Source: Streptomyces sp. ICC1 (GTDB lineage Bacteria > Actinomycetota > Actinomycetes > Streptomycetales > Streptomycetaceae). From it: DNA of 64,000 nt. The notes beneath the pieces were generated by a model. The model worked only from the letters and a program-made list of their open reading frames with translations, was not told the DNA's origin and made no database searches. The stretch spans positions 7,758,869 to 7,822,868 of the forward strand of contig NZ_CP030287.1 of assembly GCF_003287935.1 (NCBI RefSeq), in the 5' to 3' direction. Every line of letters begins with the position of its first letter. Positions within the stretch are counted from its first letter, which is position 1. Position numbers and translations under genes: made by a program. Of the stretch, positions 8,584-17,854 are shown piece after piece.

Positions 8584-9381
8584 ATGAGCGCACGCAACAG
8601 CCAGGCGAACAAGGCGGCGGCCCGCGAGAAGCTGCGCGCCGAGCGCGAGAAGCAGGCCAAGCAGGCCAGGGCCCGCCGCCAGGTGTTCGTCGCGGCCGGC
8701 GTCGCGGCCGCCCTCGCCCTCGTCGGAGGCGTCGGCTACCTGGTCGTGCAGGCGAACAAGCCCGGCGAGTGGGACAAGGCCGCGGACGCGGCCCTGGTCG
8801 CGCCGAAGAACACCTCGGGCGAGAACGGCACGACCGTGATCGTCGGCAAGGCGGACGCCAAGAAGACGCTGGAGCTGTACGAGGACTCGCGCTGCCCGGT
8901 CTGCGCGACCTTCGAGCAGGCCATCGGCCCGCAGGTCAAGAAGGACCTCGACGCCGGCAAGTACAAGATCCAGTACATCGGCGCCACCTTCATCGACAAG
9001 GGCATCCCGGGCAGCGGCTCGAAGAACGCCCTGAGCGCGCTGGGCGCGGCCCTCAACGTCAGCCCCGAGGCCTTCCTGGAGTACAAGACGGCCCTCTACT
9101 CCGCGGCGAACCACCCGGAGGAGAAGGACGACAAGTTCGGCAAGGACGCCTACCTGCTGACGGTCGCGGACCAGGTCCCGGCACTCAAGGACAACGCCGA
9201 GTTCAAGAAGGCCGTCGAGGACGGCACGTACAACCGGTGGGCCCTGGAGATGTCCAAGACCTTCGACAAGAGCGGTGTCACGGGCACGCCCACCCTGAAG
9301 ATCGACGGCAAGAAGATCGACCCGCTGCCGCAGACCCCCGAGGCGTTCACGACGGCCGTCGACAAGGCGCTGGCCGGCTGA
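8584..9381 (+). CDS. DsbA-family thiol-disulfide protein, membrane anchored
   Basis: This is an extracytoplasmic thioredoxin-fold protein, probably a thiol oxidase or isomerase. The 265-aa sequence has a charged coiled-coil N-terminus rich in Ala/Lys/Arg/Glu, one transmembrane helix (VFVAAGVAAALALVGGVGYLVVQ, spanning about residues 36-57), then a DsbA domain with the active-site motif CPVC (about residue 104) and the cis-Pro loop TGTPTLKIDG (about 235). The start at 8584 has GGAG upstream. The transmembrane anchor places the active site outside the cytoplasm. Confidence 0.88.
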   Translation: MSARNSQANKAAAREKLRAEREKQAKQARARRQVFVAAGVAAALALVGGVGYLVVQANKPGEWDKAADAALVAPKNTSGENGTTVIVGKADAKKTLELYEDSRCPVCATFEQAIGPQVKKDLDAGKYKIQYIGATFIDKGIPGSGSKNALSALGAALNVSPEAFLEYKTALYSAANHPEEKDDKFGKDAYLLTVADQVPALKDNAEFKKAVEDGTYNRWALEMSKTFDKSGVTGTPTLKIDGKKIDPLPQTPEAFTTAVDKALAG

Positions 9382-9450
9382 CGCTCCACCGGCCGGAGCC
9401 CCGCTGACCGAGGCTCCACCACCGGCCCGGAACGACCGGTCCACCGCGCG

Positions 9451-9479
9451 GGCGGGCGAACTCCCAGAGTTCGCCCGCC
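9451..9479 (+). terminator. Intrinsic terminator after the DsbA-like gene
   Basis: A 12-bp perfect stem GGCGGGCGAACT / AGTTCGCCCGCC with a 5-nt loop is followed by a T-rich stretch. It separates this gene from phoD. Confidence 0.75.
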
Positions 9480-9534
9480 TGTTGCTTTCACAGGGCTTCT
9501 CCACCGGCTGTACCCGTCGGTAATATGACCATCC

Positions 9535-11214
9535 GTGACCAGTCAACTCTCCTCTTCCGCACCGGATTCGGCGTCCGCGCCGAACCCCCGCCGCCGCACC
9601 GTCGTGCTGGCCGCGGCGGCCACCGCCGCCCTCGCCCCGATGACCGCGCTGGCCGCCGGCCCGGCCCGCGCGGCCGCGGGCGCCGGCGCCCCCTCCTTCG
9701 CGCACGGCGTCGCCTCGGGCGACCCGCTGCCCGACGGGATCCTGCTGTGGACCCGTGTCACCCCGGTCCCCGGGGCCGTGCCGGGCTCCGGCGCGGGGCC
9801 CGCCCTCCAGGTGGGCTGGGAGATCGCCGAGGACAAGGCCTTCTCCCGGGTCGTCGCCGGCGGCTCCGTCGCCACGAGTGCCGCCCGCGACCACACCGTC
9901 AAGGCCGACGTGCGCGGGCTGCGGCCGCAGACGGCGTACTGGTACCGGTTCAGCGCCGGCGGGTCGCTCTCCCCGGTCGGGCGGACCCGCACCGCTCCCG
10001 CCGACGGGACGACCACCCCCGGGGTCCGCTTCGGCGTGGTCTCCTGCGCCAACTGGGAGTCGGGCTACTTCTCGGCGTACCGGCACCTGGCCGCGCGGGC
10101 CGACCTGGACGCGGTCCTGCACCTGGGCGACTACCTCTACGAGTACAAGACCGGCGGCTACCCCGAGCCGAAGTACGTCGTACGGCAGCACGAGCCGGCG
10201 CACGAGATCCTGACCCTGGCCGACTACCGCACGCGCCACGGCAAGTACAAGACGGACCCCGACCTCCAGGCCCTGCACCAGGCCCACCCGGTCATCGCGA
10301 TCTGGGACGACCACGAGATCGCCAACGACAGCTGGGCCGGCGGCGCCGAGAACCACGACCCGGCCACCGAGGGCGACTTCGCCGCCCGCGCGGCGGCCGC
10401 CCGCCAGGCGTACTTCGAGTGGATGCCGGTCCGCACCTCCACCGAGGGCACCGTCTACCGCAGGCTGCGCTTCGGCACCCTCGCCGACCTGCACCTGCTG
10501 GACCTGCGCAGCTTCCGCTCGCAGCAGGCCGGCATCGGCAGCGGCGCGGTGGACGACCCGGAGCGCACGATCACCGGCCGGGCGCAGCTGGACTGGCTGA
10601 AGGCGGGGCTGGCGGGCTCGCAGGCCACCTGGAAGCTGGTGGGCACCTCGGTGATGATCTCGCCGGTGGCCTTCGGCTCCCTGCCCGCGCACCTGCTGGA
10701 GCCGCTCGCCGAGCTGCTCGGCCTGCCCAAGGGCGGGCTCGCGGTCAACGTGGACCAGTGGGACGGCTACACGGACGACCGCCGCGAGCTGCTGGGCCAC
10801 CTGACGGACCGGGGCGTGCGCAACACCGTCTTCCTGACCGGCGACATCCACATGGCGTGGGCCAACGACGTCCCGGTGGCGGCGGCCACCTACCCGTGGT
10901 CGCGGTCGGCGGGCGTGGAGTTCGTGGTGACGTCGGTGACCTCCGACAACATAGACGACCTCCTGCACGTCCCGGCGGACACCGTCTCGCTGGTCGCCGA
11001 GACGGCGATCAAGGCGGCCAACCGGCACGTGAAGTGGCTGGACATGGACGCCCACGGATACGGCGTGCTGGACGTGACGGCCGAGCGGTCGCAGATGGAC
11101 TACTACACGATCTCCGACAAGCGGCGCCAGGACGCCACGGCCGCCTGGCAGCGCTCGTACCGGACGCTGAACGGAACGCAGAAGGTGGAGCGGGCGGACC
11201 AGCCCGTCCGCTGA
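9535..11214 (+). CDS. phoD: Alkaline phosphatase PhoD
   Basis: This is a secreted phosphodiesterase/phosphomonoesterase of the PhoD family, normally Tat-exported and induced by phosphate starvation. The 559-aa protein begins with a Tat signal ([18 protein letters not shown], about 18-36) and an AxA cleavage region. The metallophosphoesterase domain shows the metal-binding motifs [20 protein letters not shown] and [16 protein letters not shown] box (9521-9526) sits 8 nt before the GTG start, so the transcript is probably leaderless. No clear Pho box was seen. Confidence 0.92.
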   Translation: MTSQLSSSAPDSASAPNPRRRTVVLAAAATAALAPMTALAAGPARAAAGAGAPSFAHGVASGDPLPDGILLWTRVTPVPGAVPGSGAGPALQVGWEIAEDKAFSRVVAGGSVATSAARDHTVKADVRGLRPQTAYWYRFSAGGSLSPVGRTRTAPADGTTTPGVRFGVVSCANWESGYFSAYRHLAARADLDAVLHLGDYLYEYKTGGYPEPKYVVRQHEPAHEILTLADYRTRHGKYKTDPDLQALHQAHPVIAIWDDHEIANDSWAGGAENHDPATEGDFAARAAAARQAYFEWMPVRTSTEGTVYRRLRFGTLADLHLLDLRSFRSQQAGIGSGAVDDPERTITGRAQLDWLKAGLAGSQATWKLVGTSVMISPVAFGSLPAHLLEPLAELLGLPKGGLAVNVDQWDGYTDDRRELLGHLTDRGVRNTVFLTGDIHMAWANDVPVAAATYPWSRSAGVEFVVTSVTSDNIDDLLHVPADTVSLVAETAIKAANRHVKWLDMDAHGYGVLDVTAERSQMDYYTISDKRRQDATAAWQRSYRTLNGTQKVERADQPVR

Positions 11215-11255
11215 CCCATGCGGGCCCGACACTGACATACCGTCAAATCTCTTGT

Positions 11256-11293
11256 CCGAAGGGGCGTCTGGTGCAGACCAGGCGCCCTTTCGG
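11256..11293 (+). terminator. Terminator-like hairpin after phoD
   Basis: A near-perfect stem of about 15 bp (AGGGGCGTCTGGT pairing with ACCAGGCGCCCTT, one G-T mismatch) ends in TTTCGG. It lies 40 bp after phoD. Confidence 0.65.
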
Positions 11294-11326
11294 CGTCAGA
11301 AGCAACAAATATTTAACGCAAGACCC

Positions 11327-11355
11327 TTGACCTGTACGCGTCATCAACCCATAAG
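11327..11355 (+). promoter_or_regulatory. Promoter of the M43 metalloprotease gene
   Basis: TTGACC (11327-11332) and CATAAG (11350-11355) are separated by 17 bp, an excellent fit to a housekeeping sigma promoter. A small hairpin CCGAAGTGATCTTCGG follows in the untranslated leader, 68 bp before the start codon. Confidence 0.6.
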
Positions 11356-11422
11356 CTTCGCGCCATCCGAAGTGATCTTCGGCCTGAAAGCCCCCACCGA
11401 GACCCCACCTCGAGGAGCACAC

Positions 11423-12388
11423 GTGCGCGCAGTTGCCCGCATATCCCCCCTTCTTCGCCGTCGCCTGATGAGTACGGCCGTCCTGGCCGGAACCCTGGCC
11501 TTCACCCCGCTCGCCGCCGCCAAGACCGGCGCCGAGGTGTGCGCCGAGGAGTCCGCCGGAGCGGCCAACGCCCGCGTGGCGCGGCCGAAGGACCAGCACG
11601 CGGCCGAGCCGAACGAGGTCACCGAGGCCCAGTCCAAGGCCATGGACGCCGACCTCCAGGCGAAGCTGGCGAAGACCTCGAAGGAGCCGCGCAGCCTGCG
11701 CGTCGCCGAGGCCGTGACGAGCATCCCCGTGTACTTCCACGTCATCCACTCCGGCACCACCGGAAAGCTGACGTCCACCGACATCACCAAGCAGCTCGCG
11801 GTCCTCAACGCGGCCTACGGCGGCCAGGGCACCGGGAACGCCAACACGAACTACCAGTTCACCCTGGCGGCGACCGACTACACGGACAACGCCTCCTGGT
11901 ACAACCTGGCTTCCGGCTCCACGGCCGAGAAGAACATGAAGAACACCCTGCGCCAGGGTGGTGCGGGCGCCCTGAACTTCTACACCGCGAACCTCTCCGG
12001 CGGACTGCTGGGCTGGGCCACCTTCCCCAGCTCCTACGCCTCCCAGCCCAAGATGGACGGCGTGGTCGTCCTCGACACCTCGCTGCCCGGCGGCTCCGCC
12101 GCCAACTACAACGAGGGCGACACCGCGACCCACGAGGTCGGCCACTGGCTCGGGCTCTACCACACCTTCCAGGGCGGCTGTAACGGCAGCGGCGACTCCG
12201 TCTCCGACACCCCGGCCGAGAAGAGCGCGGCCTTCGAGTGCCCGACCGGGCGCGACAGCTGCGCCGCCAAGGCGGGCGTCGACCCGATCCACAACTTCAT
12301 GGACTACACGTACGACTCCTGCATGTACCAGTTCACCGCGGGCCAGGTGACCCGCATGAAGAGCATGTGGACGGCGTACCGCGCCTGA
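11423..12388 (+). CDS. Secreted zinc metalloprotease, M43 (pappalysin/cytophagalysin) type
   Basis: This 321-aa exported protease has a signal peptide ([22 protein letters not shown], spanning about 12-33) and a metzincin domain. The zinc site [11 protein letters not shown] is near residue 237, and the Met-turn [10 protein letters not shown] is further downstream, followed by the typical FTAGQVTRM ending. Cys residues CNGSGDS...[10 protein letters not shown] suggest the disulfides found in this family. GTG 11423 has the ribosome site CGAGGAG. The gene has its own promoter and ends at a strong terminator shared with the convergent hydrolase gene. Confidence 0.88.
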   Translation: MRAVARISPLLRRRLMSTAVLAGTLAFTPLAAAKTGAEVCAEESAGAANARVARPKDQHAAEPNEVTEAQSKAMDADLQAKLAKTSKEPRSLRVAEAVTSIPVYFHVIHSGTTGKLTSTDITKQLAVLNAAYGGQGTGNANTNYQFTLAATDYTDNASWYNLASGSTAEKNMKNTLRQGGAGALNFYTANLSGGLLGWATFPSSYASQPKMDGVVVLDTSLPGGSAANYNEGDTATHEVGHWLGLYHTFQGGCNGSGDSVSDTPAEKSAAFECPTGRDSCAAKAGVDPIHNFMDYTYDSCMYQFTAGQVTRMKSMWTAYRA

Positions 12389-12431
12389 CGTCCGGCGCAC
12401 GCGTGACGGGCCCGCAAGAGGCCCGCACGAC

Positions 12432-12463
12432 GATGGGGCCCCCGCGCTCGCGGGGGCCCCATC
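12432..12463. terminator. Bidirectional terminator between convergent genes
   Basis: A stem of 13 bp or more (GATGGGGCCCCCG / CGGGGGCCCCATC) lies midway between the convergent stop codons at 12388 and 12480. Confidence 0.8.
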
Positions 12464-12479
12464 CGTGCGTTCCCCCGGG

Positions 12480-13049
12480 CTACAGGCCGTCGAGGAAGCC
12501 GAGGGCGACGGTCCAGGCGTGCTCGGCGGCCTCGGCGTCGTAGTCGTCCAGCCCCGGGTCGGTGAACAGGTGCCCGGCCCCCGGGTAGGTGTGGACCTCC
12601 ACGTCCGCCCCGGCCTTCCGCATGCCCAGGTACCAGGCGGTCAGCCAGTCGTGCGGCTCGAAGGGGTCCGGATCCGCGATGTGCAGCTGCACCGGCAGGT
12701 CGTCGATGAAGAGGCCGTCCTCCAGGTCGGCCGTCCCGTGCAGGAGCAGCAGCCCGCGGGCCTTCGCGTCGGCGAGCGCCAGGTGCTGGGCGAGCGAGCC
12801 GCCGAAGGAGAAGCCGGCGTAGACCAGCCCCTGGTCGGAGTGGGGGGCCGCAGCCAGTACCGCGCGCTTGAGCAGCTCGTCACGGCCGATCCCGTCCCGG
12901 TGGGCCATGCCCTCCTCGACGGTCTCGAAGGTGCGTCCCTCGAAGAGGTCCGGCACCTGGACCTCGTGCCCGGCGGCGCGCAGCCGGTCGGCCGCCTCCC
13001 GCACCGCGGGCCGCAGCCCGTAGGTCGAATGGAAAAGCATGATGTTCAT
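12480..13049 (-). CDS. Dienelactone hydrolase family protein
   Basis: This is a cytosolic alpha/beta hydrolase of 189 aa, the usual size for short dienelactone-hydrolase-like proteins. The nucleophile elbow is GFSFGGSLA (about 77), with Ser where classical dienelactone hydrolases have Cys. The acid is likely in the HIADPDPFEP segment and the His in YPGAGHLF (about 160). It begins with the family start MNIMLFHSTYGLRPAV. The natural substrate is unknown. Confidence 0.85.
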   Translation of the reverse strand: MNIMLFHSTYGLRPAVREAADRLRAAGHEVQVPDLFEGRTFETVEEGMAHRDGIGRDELLKRAVLAAAPHSDQGLVYAGFSFGGSLAQHLALADAKARGLLLLHGTADLEDGLFIDDLPVQLHIADPDPFEPHDWLTAWYLGMRKAGADVEVHTYPGAGHLFTDPGLDDYDAEAAEHAWTVALGFLDGL

Positions 13050-13100
13050 GCCTCCATCGTGCCAGCTCCCCCGGACCCCGTCCGGCTACGGTTGGCGTCC

Positions 13101-14147
13101 ATGGACACGGACTCGCTCCTGCGCCCGGTCGCGGCGGTCGCCGGCACCCTGGCCCTCACCCTGATCGCGGGATGGCTGCTCGACCTGCTCCTGCGCCGGG
13201 CCGACGCCCGGCACAGCGAGACCCCGCTGTGGGGCCTGCTGCGCCGCTGCCGCCCTCCGTTCCAGGTGGTCCTGGCGGCCTCGCTGCTCCAGGGCCTGCG
13301 CCACCGCGCGGACGGCTGGGGCCACGCGCTGACCCTGGTCCTGATCGCCTCGGCCGCGTGGCTGCTGGTGCGCGTCACGACGGCGATCGTGGACTCCGTC
13401 TACGCCCGCTACGCGGCCGACACCCCCGACGACGCCCGCGTCCGCCGGGTCCGCACCCAGGTCACGCTGATCCAGCGGGTGGTCACGGCGGTGGTGATCG
13501 TGGTGGCGATCGGGGCGCTGCTGCTCACGTTCCCCGAGATGCGGACGGTCGGCACCTCGATGCTGGCCTCGGCGGGCGTCCTCGGCATCGTGGTGGGCAT
13601 CGCGGCCCAGTCCGCCCTGGGCAACCTCTTCGCCGGACTCCAGATCGCCTTCGGCGACACCGTCCGGATCGGCGACACGGTGGTCGTCGACAAGGAATGG
13701 GGCACGGTGGAGGAGATCACCCTCACGTTCCTCACCGTCCGCACCTGGGACGAGCGCCGCATCACGATGCCGGTGTCGTACTTCACGGGCAAGCCCTACG
13801 AGAACTGGTCGCGCGGCGGCGCGCAGATGACGGGCACCGTGTTCTGGCACCTGGACCACAGCGCCCCGGTGGACCTGATGCGCGAGCAGCTCCAACGGAT
13901 CCTGAAGGACGTCCCGGAATGGGACGGCCGCACGGGCTCCCTCGCCGTCACGGACACCACGCCGCACACGATCCACGTCCGCGCGGTGGTCACGGCGAAG
14001 GACGCCGACGACGTGTGGACCGTGCGCTGCGCGGTCCGCGAGCGCCTGATCACCTGGCTGGTGACCCACCATCCGTACGCCCTCCCCCACATCGCCACCA
14101 CGGAGGCGGCGCCCCCACCGGACGGATCCGGCCCCACCGGCGATTGA
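13101..14147 (+). CDS. Mechanosensitive ion channel, MscS family
   Basis: This channel protects cells against hypo-osmotic shock. The 348-aa protein has about four transmembrane helices. The pore helix and following glycines appear in TSMLASAGVLGIVVGIAAQS, followed by the conserved ALGNLFAGLQIAFGDTVRIGDTVVV beta-domain entry (described here by position, about 165-200). The cytosolic C-terminal domain ends in a Pro/Asp-rich tail. The start at 13101 lacks a strong Shine-Dalgarno site, so the transcript may be nearly leaderless. Confidence 0.88.
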   Translation: MDTDSLLRPVAAVAGTLALTLIAGWLLDLLLRRADARHSETPLWGLLRRCRPPFQVVLAASLLQGLRHRADGWGHALTLVLIASAAWLLVRVTTAIVDSVYARYAADTPDDARVRRVRTQVTLIQRVVTAVVIVVAIGALLLTFPEMRTVGTSMLASAGVLGIVVGIAAQSALGNLFAGLQIAFGDTVRIGDTVVVDKEWGTVEEITLTFLTVRTWDERRITMPVSYFTGKPYENWSRGGAQMTGTVFWHLDHSAPVDLMREQLQRILKDVPEWDGRTGSLAVTDTTPHTIHVRAVVTAKDADDVWTVRCAVRERLITWLVTHHPYALPHIATTEAAPPPDGSGPTGD

Positions 14148-14362
14148 GGCGCGGGGGCCGGGGCGGAGCCCGGGACGGGTCCGGGGGCGGAGCCCGGGGA
14201 ACGGCGCCCGAGCCACCCGCCCCCTGCCCACACCCGCCCGCGAGGCCCGCCGCGCCGGCGCGGGCGACCCGGCGGGCGAGGCCGCCGACCATCTCGGGGC
14301 TCCGGTGCGCTGAGGCCGGGGGGCGCCGGGGGCCGGCGGGGGCCGGCCCGTGGGCCCAGGGC

Positions 14363-14755
14363 TCAGGTGCGGTCGATGAAGACGCTCGTCGACTTCACCC
14401 GCGCGGTCGCCCGCGCCCCGACCTCCAGGCCGAGTTCCTCCACCGCTTCACGGGTCAGCAGCGACACGATGCGGTGCGGACCGGCCTGGATCTCCACCTG
14501 CGCGTCGACCGTGCCCAGCTTCACGCCGGTAACGATGCCGGGGAAGGCATTGCGCGCCGAGGTGTGCGGGGCCTCCTCGTTCTCGGCGCCCTCCTGCGCG
14601 GCTTCCACGCAGAACGCGGCCAGGTCCGGCCCGTCCACCATCCGCCGCGTGCCCTCCCGGCGCGTGGGGAACCGCTCCGCGTCGGCCCACCGCCGTGCCG
14701 TGTCGACGCTGACGCCCAGCAGCCGCGCCGCCTGGCCGATCGTGTAGGACTCCAT
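14363..14755 (-). CDS. MerR-type HTH plus TOBE-domain molybdate-responsive regulator/binding protein
   Basis: This 130-aa protein combines an excisionase/MerR-like helix-turn-helix (SYTIGQAARLLGVSVDTARRW, spanning residues 3-23) with a C-terminal TOBE/Mop domain (about 70-130: NAFPGIVTGVKLG...VEIQAGPHRIVSLLTREAVEELGL). TOBE domains bind oxyanions such as molybdate, so it is probably a sensor or storage protein for molybdenum. There is no molybdate transporter next to it. A molybdopterin oxidoreductase occurs at 57 kb, but no direct link is visible. Confidence 0.82.
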   Translation of the reverse strand: MESYTIGQAARLLGVSVDTARRWADAERFPTRREGTRRMVDGPDLAAFCVEAAQEGAENEEAPHTSARNAFPGIVTGVKLGTVDAQVEIQAGPHRIVSLLTREAVEELGLEVGARATARVKSTSVFIDRT

Positions 14756-14855
14756 GCCGGAAGCCTATGTCCTGGCCCCCGCGCCGCCGCAGCCGGCAGC
14801 CGGCCCGCGCCGCAGAGGGACGCCGCCGGCCCGCGCAGGCCGCCCGGTCACAGCA

Positions 14856-15046
14856 CTAGTGCTGTGGCCGGAAGGGTTTGCCGGGTCGCGGTGTCCGGTG
14901 CGGTGCATCTCCCCCAGCTACCGCCGGGAGGGGCCCCCGGGCGGAGGACCACGCCTCGTACTGGACGTACCGGCGCGGTCCGACAACGCGGCGAGGTGCC
15001 GTGCCGGGCGCCGCGACCCGGTGAACCTTTCCGGTCACAGCACTAG
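14856..15046. mobile_element. MITE-like element, copy 1 (191 bp)
   Basis: The element is bounded by CTAG on both sides and has terminal inverted repeats of about 43-50 bp. The left end is CTAGTGCTGTGGCCGGAA; the right end in reverse complement is CTAGTGCTGTGACCGGAA. It encodes no transposase. A second copy of 165 bp lies at 47203-47367, nearly identical except for a segment of about 30 bp replaced after position 14911. Its terminal CTA forms the stop codon of the adjacent LysR gene. Confidence 0.8.
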
Positions 15047-15939
15047 CGCAGTGCGGCCGCCGCAGCTCGGGCGACGGCCTCCGCCAGCGTCGACAGCGCG
15101 GGCGAGTCCAGCTTCCACTGCTGCCAGTACAGCGGCACGTCCAGGCTCCGCCCCGGCGCGATCAGCACCAGCTTCCCGGCCTCCAGCAGCGGCCCGGCCT
15201 GGGCCTCCGGCACCATCGCCCAGCCCAGCCCGGCAACGGCCGCGTCACAGAAACCCTCCGACGTCGGCACGTGGTGGCGGACCCGCGAGGCCCCGGCCGC
15301 CGGGTCCCCCGTCACCATCCGGACGAAGCCGTCCTGGATCAGGTCCCGCCGGTCGAAGACGACGACCGGTGCCTGCCGCAGGTCCCGCTCCACCTCGCCC
15401 CGCAGGTGCCGGGCGGCGAACTCCGGACTCGCCACCGGCAGGTACCGCGCGAGCCCCAGCCGGCGGACCGTGCACCCCGCCACCGGTTCCGGCTGCGAGG
15501 TCACCGCCGCCATCACGCGCCCGTCCCGCAGCAACGCGGTCGCGTGCCCCTCGTCCTCGCGGTGCAGGTCGAAGCAGACCGGCGGGTCCTGCGGCACCCC
15601 CGTCAGCGCGGGCAGGAACCACGTGGCGAGCGAGTCCGCGTTGACGGCGATCGGCAGGCGCACCGGCCCCAAGCCCTCCGCCATGCCGAGCTCGGCGCGC
15701 GCGTCGCGCTCGAGGCGGGCCAGCTGGCGCGCGAAGCGGACGACGACCTCGCCGGACTCGGTCGCCCGTACCGGTTTGGTCCGCATCAGCAACACCCGGC
15801 CGGTCCGCTGCTCCAGCGCCTTGACGCGCTGGCTCACGGCGGACGGGGTCACGTGCAGGGCGGCCGCCGCCGCGTCGAAGGTGCCCTCGTCGATCACCGC
15901 GAGCAGGGTCCTTACCTGGTCCACGGGCAGCTCATCCAT
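15043..15939 (-). CDS. ArgP/LysG family LysR-type regulator
   Basis: This regulator normally senses lysine/arginine and activates a divergent exporter gene. The 298-aa protein has an N-terminal winged HTH (LLAVIDEGTFDAAAAALH, then TPSAVSQRVKALEQRTG) and a substrate-binding domain of normal ArgP length. It diverges from the LysE-type exporter, the arrangement known for lysG-lysE in Corynebacterium. The stop codon TAG is contributed by the terminal CTAG of the MITE, so the last few residues may differ from the ancestral protein. Confidence 0.87.
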   Translation of the reverse strand: MDELPVDQVRTLLAVIDEGTFDAAAAALHVTPSAVSQRVKALEQRTGRVLLMRTKPVRATESGEVVVRFARQLARLERDARAELGMAEGLGPVRLPIAVNADSLATWFLPALTGVPQDPPVCFDLHREDEGHATALLRDGRVMAAVTSQPEPVAGCTVRRLGLARYLPVASPEFAARHLRGEVERDLRQAPVVVFDRRDLIQDGFVRMVTGDPAAGASRVRHHVPTSEGFCDAAVAGLGWAMVPEAQAGPLLEAGKLVLIAPGRSLDVPLYWQQWKLDSPALSTLAEAVARAAAAALR

Positions 15940-16009
15940 CACGATCGCTAATGCTACGTAAGAATCTTTAGCTGTACTGCTCGACCCGCCGCTGCTTACG
16001 GTCGAGGAC
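15940..16009. promoter_or_regulatory. Divergent promoter region of the LysG/LysE-type pair
   Basis: This 70-bp gap between the divergent starts is locally AT-richer (AATGCTACGTAAGAATCTTTAG spans its middle) and must hold both promoters and the regulator's binding site. No clear consensus box can be assigned by eye. Confidence 0.45.
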
Positions 16010-16687
16010 ATGACCCACGGCATCATCCCGGCGGCCCTCGCGGGCTTCGGCACCGGACTCTCCCTCATCGTCGCCATCGGCGCCCAGAACGCCTTCGTCC
16101 TGCGCCAGGGCGTGCGCCGCCACTCGGTCCTCGCCGTGGTCGCCATCTGCGCGCTCTCCGACGCGGCCCTCATCGCCCTCGGCGTGGCGGGGGTCGGCGC
16201 GTTCGTCACCGCCTGGCCACCCGCCCTCACCCTGGTCGGACTCGTCGGCGGCGCCTTCCTGATCGGCTACGGGGCCCTCGCCGCCCGCCGCGTACTGCGC
16301 CCCGCTCCCGGCGCGGCGCTCGGCGCCGAGGACTCCGGTACGGGAACGGGAACGGAACCGGGCGCGGCCCCCGGCACCGGCACCGGCACGGGTTCCGCCG
16401 CCGCCCGCCGCGCCGTGCTGACCTGCCTGGCCATGACCTGGCTCAACCCGCACGTGTACCTCGACACCGTGCTCCTCCTCGGCTCCCTCGCCGCCGACCG
16501 GGGCGACCTGCGCTGGGCGTTCGGCATCGGAGCCTGCCTGGCGAGCCTCACCTGGTTCGGGGCGCTCGGCTACGGCGCCCGGCTGCTCAGCGGCCTGCTC
16601 GCCCGGCCCTCGGCGTGGCGGGTGCTGGACGGGCTCGTCGCCGCGACCATGGTCACGATGGGCGGCCTGCTCCTCGCCCGGGCCTGA
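16010..16687 (+). CDS. lysE: LysE family basic amino acid exporter
   Basis: This is an exporter of lysine/arginine in the LysE/ArgO family. The 225-aa protein has the hallmark N-terminus GFGTGLSLIVAIGAQNAFVLRQG (residues 10-32, given by position) and about six helices. The later conserved AMTWLNPHVYLDT segment is present. A Gly/Thr/Pro-rich insertion (about 100-130) lies in the central cytoplasmic loop and is longer than in short family members. It is divergent from its probable LysR activator. Confidence 0.88.
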   Translation: MTHGIIPAALAGFGTGLSLIVAIGAQNAFVLRQGVRRHSVLAVVAICALSDAALIALGVAGVGAFVTAWPPALTLVGLVGGAFLIGYGALAARRVLRPAPGAALGAEDSGTGTGTEPGAAPGTGTGTGSAAARRAVLTCLAMTWLNPHVYLDTVLLLGSLAADRGDLRWAFGIGACLASLTWFGALGYGARLLSGLLARPSAWRVLDGLVAATMVTMGGLLLARA

Positions 16688-16804
16688 GGCCGTCCGCCAC
16701 CCGCCACCCGCCACCGGTCCGCCCCATGAACACTCCCCAAGTGGGTACGGATCACCGCGCTTTGCACTCCGCACCCCGTACCCCGCACCTCCAGGAGCCA
16801 TCCC

Positions 16805-17854
16805 GTGCCGGATCCTTCCCCCTACACCGACTCGGTCCGCGCCTACTACGCCGCCCAGTCCGCCCCCCTCATGGCCGCCACCGGGGTCGTACTGGACCCG
16901 CACGGGCGGGTCCTCGTACTGACCACCTCGTACAAGAAGGAGCTGGAGCTGCCGGGCGGGAACGTGGAGGACACCGAGACCCCGGAGGAGGGGCTCGCCC
17001 GCGAGCTGAAGGAGGAGTTGGACCTGAGCGTGCCGGTCGGGCGGCTGCTCGCCGTGGACTCCCGCCCGCCGGGACCGCTCGGCCGCTCCCTCGTGATCCA
17101 CGTCCACCTCGTCGGACCGCTCACGTCCGCCGAGGCCACCGCGCTCTCCTTCCCGGACGGCGAGATCACCGAGGCCCGCTGGCTCACCCCGGAAGAGGCC
17201 TACGAGACCCTGCACCCCCGCAAGGCGTCCCGCCTGCGCGCCGCCCTGGCGGCCCTGTACGCCGGCTCCCTCGCGCACCTGATCGAAGGCGTCCCCCAAC
17301 CCGGCTCCCCGGCCGGCCTGGACCCGGCGCGCCGGGCCGAACTGGAACACACCGGCGGCTTCGACCCGGCCGGCCACCGGGCCGCCCGCCCCAAGGCCCT
17401 CACGGCGGCGAGCGTGCTGTTCACCGACACCGCGGGCGGGGTGCTGCTGGTGCAGCCCGCGTACGGGAATCCGGACCACTGGCACCTGCCGGGCGGCGGC
17501 GTCGACAGCGACCTCGGCGAGATCCCGCGCGCCGCGGCCCGGCGGGAGGTGCTCGAGGAACTCGGCCTGGACCTCGCCCCGGGCCGCCTGCTCGCCGTCA
17601 ACTGGTCCCACCGGCCCGGGTATCCGGCCCGCGTCCGCTTCCTCTACGACGGCGGCACCCTCGACGCCGCCGCGCTCGACCGGATCAGGCTGCCCGAGGC
17701 GGAACTCCTGCGGTGGCGGGCGGTCTCCCCGGCCGATCTGCGCCGGTTCGTCAAAGGCGCCCTGCGCCGCCAGATCAAGGCGAGCCTCAGGGCCCGCGCC
17801 TCGGACACGGGGCCCCTGGAACTCCACGCGGGCCGCCCCGTCCCGGTCACCTGA
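16805..17854 (+). CDS. Tandem NUDIX-domain hydrolase
   Basis: This 349-aa protein carries two NUDIX domains in one chain. The first has a Nudix box at GGNVEDTETPEEGLARELKE (about 47-66) that fits G-x5-E-x7-REUxEE. The second, near 235-260, reads GGGVDSDLGE...RREVLEELGL and has one extra residue in the G-to-E spacing. Both keep the metal-binding Glu residues. The substrate is presumably a nucleoside diphosphate derivative. The GTG start follows AGGAGCC. The stop codon region overlaps the convergent NACHT gene by 8 bp. Confidence 0.85.
   Translation: MPDPSPYTDSVRAYYAAQSAPLMAATGVVLDPHGRVLVLTTSYKKELELPGGNVEDTETPEEGLARELKEELDLSVPVGRLLAVDSRPPGPLGRSLVIHVHLVGPLTSAEATALSFPDGEITEARWLTPEEAYETLHPRKASRLRAALAALYAGSLAHLIEGVPQPGSPAGLDPARRAELEHTGGFDPAGHRAARPKALTAASVLFTDTAGGVLLVQPAYGNPDHWHLPGGGVDSDLGEIPRAAARREVLEELGLDLAPGRLLAVNWSHRPGYPARVRFLYDGGTLDAAALDRIRLPEAELLRWRAVSPADLRRFVKGALRRQIKASLRARASDTGPLELHAGRPVPVT

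Noticed and set aside
14160..14350. Possible gene between mscS and the TOBE regulator
   Set aside because: Only low-complexity GC-rich repeats (GGGGGCCGGGG and GGAGCCCGGG types) are present; no start or conserved residues.
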